A DNA stretch of 64,000 nt from Acidisoma sp. PAMC 29798 (GTDB lineage Bacteria > Pseudomonadota > Alphaproteobacteria > Acetobacterales > Acetobacteraceae): the NCBI RefSeq assembly GCF_030252425.1, contig NZ_CP126994.1, positions 4,407,501 through 4,471,500 of the forward strand, given 5' to 3'. A program made the translations under genes and the position numbers. The notes beneath the pieces were generated by a model. The model saw nothing but the letters and a program-made list of their open reading frames with translations. It did not search any database and was not told the DNA's origin. This document shows, piece by piece, positions 46,237-55,049 of the stretch (positions within the stretch are counted from its first letter, which is position 1; each line of letters starts with the position of its first letter).

Positions 46237-47646
46237 TTAAGACCCAGACTCGATCACTTCCGCCAAGGTGGCGACCGCCTCATCGACCCATTCTGCCCTG
46301 ACGCCAGCGAAACTCAAGCGGAGATAGGGGCTCGGCGCCTCTGCCGGAAACCAATGGCGGCCCGCACTCACAAGCACGTCCCGCGCCCGCGCGCCGCTGG
46401 CGACAGCACCGTCGGAAATGCCTGGCGGAAGCGCCGTCCAGAGATGGAGACCACCGGCCGGCACAATGGGAAGCGCCTCTGGTCCGAGATGGCGCCGAAT
46501 GGCCTGTACCAGTAGATCGCGCCTATCCCGCAAACTGGTGCGCAGAGCACGCAGATGCTTCGGCCAGCTTGGCGCGGTCACCAGTTGCAGGGCCGTCTCC
46601 TGCATTAGGCCAGGGACCGAGAAATCATCGATCAGCCGCGCCAGGCGCAGCCGTTCCAGCGCCGCGCCACGGGCACAAATGGCGCCGATGCGCATCCCGG
46701 GCGCGACGCATTTGCTGAGCGATCGCACGTAGACCACATGGCCGTGCGGATCGGCCTGGGCCAGGGGCGGCGGTGCATCTCCTTCCAGGTTGAAGTCGCG
46801 GGCCCAATCATCTTCGATCAGGAAGGCACCGGCGCGCGCGACCACATCAAGCACCTCGGGGCGGCGCGCGGCCGAGAGCACCGCGCCGGTGGGGTTGGCA
46901 TAGGTCGGTTGGCAATAGAACAGGCGTGCGCCTGTGCGCTGAAAGGCCTCCTCCAGCAAATCGGGCCGCACACCCTCTGCGTCCATCGGCACCGGAACCA
47001 GCCTCAGCCCTGCCGCTTTGGCGGCTGCGATGGCGCCGCTATAGGTCGGGCTCTCCACCAGAACCGGGTCGCCGGCCTGGGCCAAGGCGCGGAAGGCGGC
47101 GGCATTGGCCGCCTGAGTGCCCGGGCAGATGGTGACTTCCTGGGCGCTATAGGCGCCACCGGTTTCCTTGGCGAACCAGGCGCGGAGCGCTTCCTGACCT
47201 TCGACCGGTCCGCGCGCCCAAAGGCCGGGCCGGCGCAGCGCCCGCGCCCCTGCTGCGGCCAGCAGCCCCAAGGGCAGGGACTCCTCGTGCAGATAGCCGA
47301 TGTTGAGCGGCCGCATGCGCGGTGTCGGCATGGTCAGAAGCGAACTTAGCCCGCCGGCGGAGAGGCGTTGCGCGCCTAGTGCCAGGCTCTGCCAGGCATA
47401 GTCGGCGGTAACGCGGGCGTCCTCTGCCCGGTCCGCGACAAACGTGCCCTGGCCTGGCCGGGCCTCGATGACCCCGGCTTGGACCAAGGTATCGAGGGCG
47501 CGCTGCACGGTCACCGGGCTGACCTGAAGGTCGCGCATCAGGTCGCGCACTGAGGGCAGGCGCGCCCCCACGGGCGCATCGCTGGCGAGCGTGCGCAGAT
47601 GTTGAGTAACGCGCTGGCTGCTGTTATTCGTTTCTATGGAAAACAT
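46237..47646 (-). CDS. MocR/PdxR-type regulator (GntR HTH fused to aminotransferase domain)
   Basis: 469 aa from ATG 47646. N-terminal winged helix of the GntR type (GARLPSVRDLMRDLQVSPVTV, about 28-48). After a linker, a fold-type I aminotransferase domain: ICPGTQAANAAAFRAL, YCQPTYANPTGAVLS, FLIEDDWARDFNLEG with the PLP-pairing Asp, and YVRSLSKCVAPGMRIG with the Schiff-base Lys. Such proteins sense PLP-linked ligands and regulate nearby genes; the divergent DUF1127 gene is the obvious local candidate. In-frame codons upstream of the chosen ATG have no homologous look. Confidence 0.86.
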   Translation of the reverse strand: MFSIETNNSSQRVTQHLRTLASDAPVGARLPSVRDLMRDLQVSPVTVQRALDTLVQAGVIEARPGQGTFVADRAEDARVTADYAWQSLALGAQRLSAGGLSSLLTMPTPRMRPLNIGYLHEESLPLGLLAAAGARALRRPGLWARGPVEGQEALRAWFAKETGGAYSAQEVTICPGTQAANAAAFRALAQAGDPVLVESPTYSGAIAAAKAAGLRLVPVPMDAEGVRPDLLEEAFQRTGARLFYCQPTYANPTGAVLSAARRPEVLDVVARAGAFLIEDDWARDFNLEGDAPPPLAQADPHGHVVYVRSLSKCVAPGMRIGAICARGAALERLRLARLIDDFSVPGLMQETALQLVTAPSWPKHLRALRTSLRDRRDLLVQAIRRHLGPEALPIVPAGGLHLWTALPPGISDGAVASGARARDVLVSAGRHWFPAEAPSPYLRLSFAGVRAEWVDEAVATLAEVIESGS

Positions 47647-47648
47647 AG
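47634..47648. promoter_or_regulatory. Palindrome over the MocR-type start codon
   Basis: CTATGGAAAACATAG, perfect 5-bp arms with a 5-base centre, covers the regulator's ATG. Its position would suit autoregulation, but the short arms make chance possible. Confidence 0.3.
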
Positions 47649-47713
47649 ATAACGCTACTAAGCTTTCCTCGATAACGCAACCCCGCCTTCGCGGCATCGG
47701 CATCCGGGCCGTG

Positions 47714-47905
47714 ATGGCCTTCGTCCGACGGGCGATGAAAGCGGCCCGCAGCCGACAGGAGCTTGTCGGCATGGATGATCGGATGCGGGCCGACATTGGC
47801 ATTTCCAGGGGTGAGGCGCTGTTCGAATCCAAGCGCGCCGCTTGGGATCTCGAAACGCCGGCCGATTCCTCCCGTCGGTCTCGTACCGAAACTCGGTCAT
47901 TCTAG
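47714..47905 (+). CDS. DUF1127 family small protein
   Basis: 63 aa from ATG 47714; an ATG at 47636 would give 89 aa but overlaps the divergent regulator's start. The DUF1127 core is plain: RRAMKAARSRQELVGMDDR followed by MRADIGISRGEALFESKR. Alphaproteobacterial DUF1127 proteins are small, arginine-rich and linked in some species to RNA turnover and to phosphate or stress adaptation. No strong ribosome site is visible before either start. Confidence 0.68.
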   Translation: MAFVRRAMKAARSRQELVGMDDRMRADIGISRGEALFESKRAAWDLETPADSSRRSRTETRSF

Positions 47906-47915
47906 ACTCGACGAA

Positions 47916-47932
47916 TATACTGACTATCAGTA
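47916..47932 (+). promoter_or_regulatory. -10 box overlapped by an operator-like palindrome, upstream of brnT
   Basis: TATACT (47916-47921) is a good -10 hexamer. TACTGACTATCAGTA (47918-47932), with perfect 6-bp arms and a 3-base centre, overlaps it and ends 9 bases before the brnT ATG. This is the layout expected for toxin-antitoxin autorepression. No convincing -35 box is seen. Confidence 0.55.
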
Positions 47933-47941
47933 CATTCGGGA

Positions 47942-48208
47942 ATGCGGGTAGAGTTCGACCAAGCAAAGGATCAGGCTAACCGTTCGAAGCACGGGGTGTC
48001 GTTGGCCGTCGGATTTTTTGTGTTGGACGGGCAGGCGGGCGAAGTGGTCGATCCGCGCCACGACAGCGAAGAGCGGCTGATCACATTCGGTCTGGTGGGA
48101 TCAAGACTCTTCGTTTGCGTGTGGACGCTCCGTGGCGACGCAGCGCGGATCATCTCAGTGCGAAAAGCGAACAAGAAGGAACAGCGGCGATGGTTGCCAG
48201 GGCAGTGA
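47942..48208 (+). CDS. brnT: BrnT family type II toxin
   Basis: 88 aa. BrnT toxins are RelE-fold ribonucleases that block translation. Family lines are visible: VEFDQAKDQANRSKHGVSL at 3-21, DPRHDSEERLITFG near 43-56, and RIISVRKANKKEQRRW at the C-terminus, where conserved Arg/Lys residues form the active surface. It overlaps the downstream antitoxin gene by 19 bases. Confidence 0.86.
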   Translation: MRVEFDQAKDQANRSKHGVSLAVGFFVLDGQAGEVVDPRHDSEERLITFGLVGSRLFVCVWTLRGDAARIISVRKANKKEQRRWLPGQ

Positions 48209-48606
48209 AACCGACACGGGGGCCGGTCACAAACATCCGCGCCGCCCCGGCGTCCCATCCATCCGGCGTCATCCAGGTCACCCGCGCGATAGCGGAGGCA
48301 GCGCTCCGGGACACGGATTGGTCTGCGCTCGACGCGATGATCGACACCCATATCACCCGCCAGGTAAAGTCCAACCCGGATGCCGCGCCGCTGCTGACCG
48401 AGGCCGAGACGTTTGCCGGTCTGGTGCGGGCTACGCGCCGACGAACCGGCCTGCCGCAGGCGGTGTTCGCAGAGGTCTACCGTATTCCGGTCGGCACGCT
48501 CCGCGATTGGGAACAGGGAAGGCGAGTGCCCGACAAACCCGGCTTGGCGCTGTTGCATGCCATCCAGACCGATCCCGCCACCATGCGGCGTCTCCTGGCC
48601 AGCTGA
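48190..48606 (+). CDS. XRE-type helix-turn-helix antitoxin, partner of BrnT
   Basis: 138 aa from ATG 48190, with AAGGAACA upstream. The C-terminal half is a Cro/CI-like HTH (FAGLVRATRRRTGLPQAVFA, YRIPVGTLRDWEQGRR), ending in PATMRRLLAS as in HigA/NadS-type antitoxins. The canonical BrnT partner, BrnA, is a ribbon-helix-helix protein, so this is a different antitoxin class. The N-terminal 70 residues probably neutralise the toxin. The start lies inside brnT. Confidence 0.8.
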   Translation: MVARAVKPTRGPVTNIRAAPASHPSGVIQVTRAIAEAALRDTDWSALDAMIDTHITRQVKSNPDAAPLLTEAETFAGLVRATRRRTGLPQAVFAEVYRIPVGTLRDWEQGRRVPDKPGLALLHAIQTDPATMRRLLAS

Positions 48607-48710
48607 TCACGGCCTCGTCGATCACGATCCCCGCCACTATCGGATCAGCGGGGCGTGACCATATCGGCGGGGGCCTGATCATTCCGACGGCGGCCCGGAG
48701 GAAGCGCCGC

Positions 48711-50696
48711 ATGCCGGACCTGTCTATAAAACCTATCGCGGCAGTTCCCGGAACGGAGGCGCCGCGACCGGAAGGGCTTCTCGTTCTCCTCGTCGCGGTG
48801 GTCGTGGTCGCCGCGCTCTACTTGGCCAAGGCTGTCCTGATCCCGATCACGCTCGCCATTCTTCTAAGCTTCGTGCTTGGGCCCGTGGTGGGGCTGTTGC
48901 GCCGGCTGCGTCTGCCCAAGGTCGTCGCGGTCTTTTTCGCGGTGCTGATCGCCCTGGCCGTCATCGTGCTCATCGGCGGTCTGATCGGCACGCAGCTCGC
49001 CAATCTCGCCGGCGATCTGCCCCAATATCAGGCGACTATTCTGCATAAATTCGAAGCCGTACGGGATTTCGCGACGGACCGCCTGCGCATTGTCATGAGC
49101 CATTTCGCCCATCTCCCTGCTGGCAATGGCCACGGCGCCAGCCAGGCGCCTGCCGCCGCGCCGGGATCGGACGCCCGGCCACCGCTGGCAGTCGCGGTGC
49201 AGCAGCCTTCGCCCTCCGCCTTTAGTCTGGCGGAGAGCATCCTCACACCGATTCTCGGTCCTATCGAGACGATCGGCATCGTCATCGTTTTCGCGGTCTT
49301 CTTCCTGTTGCAGCAGGAGGATTTGCGCGACCGGCTGATCCGCCTCTTCGGTTCGCAGGATCTGCACCGCACCACACTGGCAATCGATGACGCCGCCAAG
49401 CGCCTCTCGCGCTACTTCCTGACCCAGACGGGCATCAATGCAGGTTTCGGCGTCGTCATCGGCATCGGCCTTGCGGTGATCGGCGTGCCGAGCCCGATGC
49501 TTTGGGGTGTGCTCGCGATGCTGCTGCGCTTCGTGCCCTATATTGGTTCGCTGATTTCGGCCCTGATGCCGGTCGCCCTTGCTGCCGCCGTGGACCCGCA
49601 TTGGGGCTTGGCGGTCTCGACCCTGGTGCTGTTCCTGTTTGCCGAGGGCATCACCGGTCAGGTCGTGGAGCCGATGCTCTATGGCCGCAGCACCGGCCTG
49701 TCTCCCGTCGCGGTGCTGGTCGTGGCCATCTTCTGGGGTTGGCTGTGGGGACCGATCGGCTTGATTCTGTCGACGCCTTTGACGCTCTGCCTCGTCGTCG
49801 TCGCACGTCACGTCAAGCGGCTCGAATTCTTCGACGTCCTGCTCGGGGATCGGCCGGCGCTGACGCCGATCGAGACCTTCTACCAGCGTTTGCTCGCGCA
49901 TGATCCCGACGAGGTGCAGGAGCAAGCGGAGCAGTTGCTGCAGAGCCGGTCGCTGTCCGCCTATTACGATGGCGTGGCGCTCAAGGCCCTTTCCCTTGCG
50001 GCGAACGACATTCTGCGTGGTGCGCTGACCCCTCATCAGGTGGAGCGCCTTCGCGGCGACCTTAAAACCCTGGTCGATGAGCTAGACAGTTGGGACGATG
50101 TCGATCCGCCGGATCGACTGAGCGCGCAGGCCGCCGCCGTGTCGGGCGTGGAACGGCCGGAGCGACTCGTTGCCAATGAACCCGCGCCGGCTCTGGACGT
50201 GGGCGGGACCGAGGGCGACGACCATGCGGCCGAACCGCGACCGCGGCCGATCGCACTCTGCGTCTCCGGGCGCGGGCCTTTGGATGACATCGGCTCCGCC
50301 ATGCTGGCCCAGCTTTTGAGCAAGCATGGATTCGATGTGAGAACGGTCGATCATGACACCACCTCGCGCGCCAATATCGCGGCTTTGGAAGTGACCGGCA
50401 TTGCCGTGCTCTGCGTGTCCTATCTGGAGATTCTCGGCCATCCGCCCAATCTCCGCTACCTGCTGCGGCGACTGCGCCACAGGCTGCCGCAAGTGCCCCT
50501 GCTCGTCGGGCTGTGGCCGGCGGAGGATGATTTCCTCGCCAATGACGAGATGCGCCGCATGATGGGCGCAGACGGCTATGCCTCTTCCTTGCGGGAGATG
50601 GTGATCCAGGCTGTCGAGATCGTGCGACGCCACGAACTCGAACGACGTGTCGAGGTCGAAAGCCGACCAAGCGTTTCAGAGGCTGCAAGGAAATAA
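48711..50696 (+). CDS. AI-2E family transporter with C-terminal degenerate B12-binding-like domain
   Basis: 661 aa from ATG 48711 (GGAGG 9 bases upstream). Residues about 20-375 form the PerM/AI-2E exporter domain: LLVLLVAVVVVAALYLAKAV, a periplasmic region, VFFLLQQEDLRDRLIRLFGS and PMLYGRSTGLSPVAVLV. From about 390 a helical segment (RLLAHDPDEVQEQAEQLLQS, LKALSLAANDILRGALT) resembles the cap before cobalamin domains. Residues about 520-640 look like a B12-binding Rossmann fold (DDIGSAMLAQLLSKHGFDVR), but the His that coordinates cobalt in DxHxxG is replaced by Asp. Most family members are about 350 aa, so the tail is an added cytoplasmic module. Confidence 0.85.
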   Translation: MPDLSIKPIAAVPGTEAPRPEGLLVLLVAVVVVAALYLAKAVLIPITLAILLSFVLGPVVGLLRRLRLPKVVAVFFAVLIALAVIVLIGGLIGTQLANLAGDLPQYQATILHKFEAVRDFATDRLRIVMSHFAHLPAGNGHGASQAPAAAPGSDARPPLAVAVQQPSPSAFSLAESILTPILGPIETIGIVIVFAVFFLLQQEDLRDRLIRLFGSQDLHRTTLAIDDAAKRLSRYFLTQTGINAGFGVVIGIGLAVIGVPSPMLWGVLAMLLRFVPYIGSLISALMPVALAAAVDPHWGLAVSTLVLFLFAEGITGQVVEPMLYGRSTGLSPVAVLVVAIFWGWLWGPIGLILSTPLTLCLVVVARHVKRLEFFDVLLGDRPALTPIETFYQRLLAHDPDEVQEQAEQLLQSRSLSAYYDGVALKALSLAANDILRGALTPHQVERLRGDLKTLVDELDSWDDVDPPDRLSAQAAAVSGVERPERLVANEPAPALDVGGTEGDDHAAEPRPRPIALCVSGRGPLDDIGSAMLAQLLSKHGFDVRTVDHDTTSRANIAALEVTGIAVLCVSYLEILGHPPNLRYLLRRLRHRLPQVPLLVGLWPAEDDFLANDEMRRMMGADGYASSLREMVIQAVEIVRRHELERRVEVESRPSVSEAARK

Positions 50697-50938
50697 GGGC
50701 TCAGCGCGGCCCCTTTAAACGTTTGTTCATTCTGCCCTGCGTAAATGTCCCCATCGGTCCTGAGGCAACGACGAAAGCTTGGGGCGATCAGACTTCGGAA
50801 GACCTAATCGATGCTGCTGCATCATTGGGTCGACGCGGTCGATCGCACGCCTGAGCCATCGCGGCCTTCGGCAGCTTAGGCAGATGGCGGTTCGTATTGC
50901 ACGAATCGTAACGACGTGATCGCTAGAGGGGCAAGTCT

Positions 50939-51967
50939 ATGGCCAGTAACGTGACGATCGGTGGTGGTCAGGCAAGTCTGAACTTCACGGGTTCCCAGGT
51001 CGATGTTCCCGCCTCTGGCACAGCGACCTTCAACACCTACTTCGTCAATACCGCAGCGAGCGTGCTCTATGCGGGCTATGGAACGATTGCCCCGGCAACC
51101 GCATCCCCCAACGCGTCCCTCATCATCACGGCGAATACCGCCACAACGGTCCCTGGCGGTTACGCAGCGGTTTTAGATACCACCAGTGGGGACACGCTGA
51201 CCGGCGGCGGTGCGGGAACAACCTATTTCCTCCAGAACAACGGGCCTAATCTGGGTACCGCTCTGACGCTCACCCCAGGTTCGACGGTGGTTTATGCCCT
51301 CGGCGCCGATACGATCAACGCTGGAGCTGCCGCGGCGACCGTCGCGGCCGGTGCTCAGGGCGCGACGGTTTTGGGTGGCGCCTCCTCCCTGCTCTTCATC
51401 GGCGGCGTCGGTGCGGTTTCGGTTCTCGCCGGCACCGGACAATCGACGATTTATGGAGGCAGCGGCGATAGCGTTCTGATCGGCGGCGCAGGGGCAAGCA
51501 CCCTGGTGGGTGGCGGCGGTACTGGCAGCACCACCTTGGTTGCTGGCGCCGGAACCACCACCGCTTATGCCGTGGGTGCTGGCAACACGACCCTGATCGG
51601 GGGCTCCGGTGATAGCCAGCTCGTCGGCGTCACGGGAACCGGCAATGAGCTTCTCGCGACGGACCCCAATGGTGTCGGCGGCAATGTTCATATGGATTTG
51701 AATGATGCCAGCGACACGGTGCTCGGCGGCGGCGGCGCATCCACCGTCTTCGGCGGGCAAGGGTACGACGTCTACGCCTTCATCAATGGCCATGCCGGTG
51801 GCACTGCCGACATTTACGGCTTCAAGCCCACCGACATCATGGTCTTCGGGGGATACGCTGGAAACGCGATTGCCTCGGAAAACGTCGTGCAGGGCGCCGA
51901 TGTTTTGGTGCTGACGGATGGCACGGTGGTGACGATCGAAGGTTACGATCATACAATCTTCAAATAA
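50939..51967 (+). CDS. Glycine-rich RTX-like repeat protein, probably secreted
   Basis: 342 aa with no N-terminal signal peptide. Residues about 130-260 carry repeated beta-roll-like units (IYGGSGDSVLIGGAGASTLV, LIGGSGDSQLVG, VLGGGGASTVFGGQGYDVYA). They recall hemolysin-type calcium-binding repeats but mostly lack the aspartates of canonical GGxGxDxUx. The C-terminal segment DIYGFKPTDIMVFGGYAG looks like the end of type I secreted proteins. No type I secretion genes lie nearby. The 242-base upstream gap holds the palindrome TTCGTATTGCACGAA (50891-50905) and otherwise nothing I can identify. Confidence 0.68.
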   Translation: MASNVTIGGGQASLNFTGSQVDVPASGTATFNTYFVNTAASVLYAGYGTIAPATASPNASLIITANTATTVPGGYAAVLDTTSGDTLTGGGAGTTYFLQNNGPNLGTALTLTPGSTVVYALGADTINAGAAAATVAAGAQGATVLGGASSLLFIGGVGAVSVLAGTGQSTIYGGSGDSVLIGGAGASTLVGGGGTGSTTLVAGAGTTTAYAVGAGNTTLIGGSGDSQLVGVTGTGNELLATDPNGVGGNVHMDLNDASDTVLGGGGASTVFGGQGYDVYAFINGHAGGTADIYGFKPTDIMVFGGYAGNAIASENVVQGADVLVLTDGTVVTIEGYDHTIFK

Positions 51968-52022
51968 CGCAGTCCGCTCGGCGATCCGAAGACGGGCTCC
52001 ATTATGGCGGAGAGCTGTCGGC

Positions 52023-52397
52023 TCAGACCGCAGGGCGCCTGAAGGCCAGGCTGCCGAGACAGACCCAGCCAGCCATGACCAGGAAGCCGCCGGTCGGCGC
52101 CACGCCAGGCAGTTCGATCCCCGCCAAGGCGATGCTGTAGACGGCGCCACAAAACAGGATCGTGCCCAGGGCGAAACCGATACCGGCAAGCGTCACGCCA
52201 CGTGCGGGACTAATCCGAGCCAGGATGCCGCAGCCGATGAGCGCCAAGGCGTGCCACATCTGCATCTCGATGGCCGTATGCACCAGCGCAAGCGCCGTGG
52301 ATGACAGCCGGCCCGGCAGCGCATGGGCGGCAAGGGCCGCCATCATCACGCCGATCAGGCCGAATACGGCGCCCAGGCCGAGCCAAAGACGGTCCAT
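52023..52397 (-). CDS. DUF423 family membrane protein
   Basis: 124 aa from ATG 52397; a GTG two codons earlier sits too near the GGAG. Four hydrophobic segments are seen, from LWLGLGAVFGLIGVMMAALAAHAL through FALGTILFCGAVYSIALAGI to GGFLVMAGW. The AAHAL and ILFCGAVY lines are typical of the family (E. coli YgdD). Function unknown. Convergent with the glycine-rich protein gene. Confidence 0.86.
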   Translation of the reverse strand: MDRLWLGLGAVFGLIGVMMAALAAHALPGRLSSTALALVHTAIEMQMWHALALIGCGILARISPARGVTLAGIGFALGTILFCGAVYSIALAGIELPGVAPTGGFLVMAGWVCLGSLAFRRPAV

Positions 52398-52491
52398 TGT
52401 CACGCACTCCTCATACTCCGAACAGCGACTTGCCGCCGTCTGTTCCGCCCGCTATATGCCGCCCCTCGGTCGGCAACGACATTCATGGTTA

Positions 52492-52568
52492 CGGGACGTA
52501 GCACAGCCTGGTAGTGCGCCTGCTTCGGGAGCAGGAGGCCGGAGGTTCGAATCCTCTCGTCCCGACCA
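52492..52568 (+). tRNA. tRNA-Pro(CGG)
   Basis: A 77-base cloverleaf from CGGGACG to encoded CCA. The acceptor arm CGGGACG pairs with CGTCCCG. The anticodon stem-loop CCTGCTTCGGGAGCAGG has anticodon CGG. The T arm reads GGAGGTTCGAATCCTC. It stands alone, 78 bases before edd. Confidence 0.96.
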
Positions 52569-52646
52569 GATTCCGCGCAAGATCCTTATCGCGCCGCCGA
52601 ATCGGGTCTAGAAGGGTCGCCGTCCCTGGAAGCAGGAGGTTACCCT

Positions 52647-54452
<1,806 letters not shown>

Positions 54453-54463
54453 AGTTTCGCCGC

Positions 54464-54763
54464 CTAGGCGTCTTTTTCTTCGTCTTCGTCCGCCTCGTCG
54501 TCGTCGTCCTCGCCATCTTCGTCCTCATCGGTATCGATGATGGCGAGGGTCGCACCGACGGCCGCGACCTCGTCCTCATCGACCACAATGGTCTGAAGGA
54601 CTCCGGTCGCGGGGCTTTCGAGGTCCATGTCGAGTTTCGGCGTGCTGATGACGGCGACGACCTCGCCTTCGATCACCGAATCGCCCTCTGACTTCACCCA
54701 GGTGCGCATCTGACCCTCGATGACGTCTTCGCCGAGCATCGGCATCACGAGTTCGATTTCCAC
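54464..54763 (-). CDS. Free-standing lipoyl-domain protein with acidic tail
   Basis: 99 aa. Residues 1-78 form a single biotinyl/lipoyl-type domain: EIELVMPMLGEDVIEGQMR, WVKSEGDSVIEGEVVAVIS, and the modification site TPKLDMDLESP with K43 as the lipoyl-accepting residue. The context resembles lipoyl rather than biotin sites, which carry MKM. From about 79 to the end the chain is almost all Asp and Glu. It is convergent with edd (11 bases between stops) and has no dehydrogenase subunit nearby. Confidence 0.75.
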   Translation of the reverse strand: MEIELVMPMLGEDVIEGQMRTWVKSEGDSVIEGEVVAVISTPKLDMDLESPATGVLQTIVVDEDEVAAVGATLAIIDTDEDEDGEDDDDEADEDEEKDA

Positions 54764-54813
54764 AGGCGGTCTCCTCGGGCTTGAGCGCGGAGACGTTATC
54801 GCACATGCGCGTG

Positions 54814-54844
54814 GCGGACTACGCTGCGCTTTTCCGCCCTACGA
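54814..54844. repeat. Solo copy of the 31-bp REP-like unit
   Basis: Matches the arm at 45802-45832 in 29 of 31 positions by eye. It lies in the 286-base gap between the lipoyl-domain gene and glgE, without an inverted partner. Apart from it and a ribosome site I see nothing else in that gap. Confidence 0.8.
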
Positions 54845-55049
54845 GACTCCCGTCCGACCTCGGGCCGTGTCGCCCGCGAAAAATAGCCTTTGTGATCCTC
54901 TGCCGCCTGTCGGTTTGGAATCGCCACCCATATGACGGGGGCGCCCCCGGGCGTTGTCTACGAACAGCAGAACAAAGGCCGTGATGACACTCCAGACAGG
55001 CGTCGCCTCGGCACAGCAGGCCTCCCTCACCGCAACGGAAAGGCCCGCC

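Noticed and set aside
50891-50905. TTCGTATTGCACGAA as a regulator site upstream of the glycine-rich protein
   Set aside because: Arms are only 5 bp and there is no neighbouring regulator; kept only as a remark in that gene's entry.
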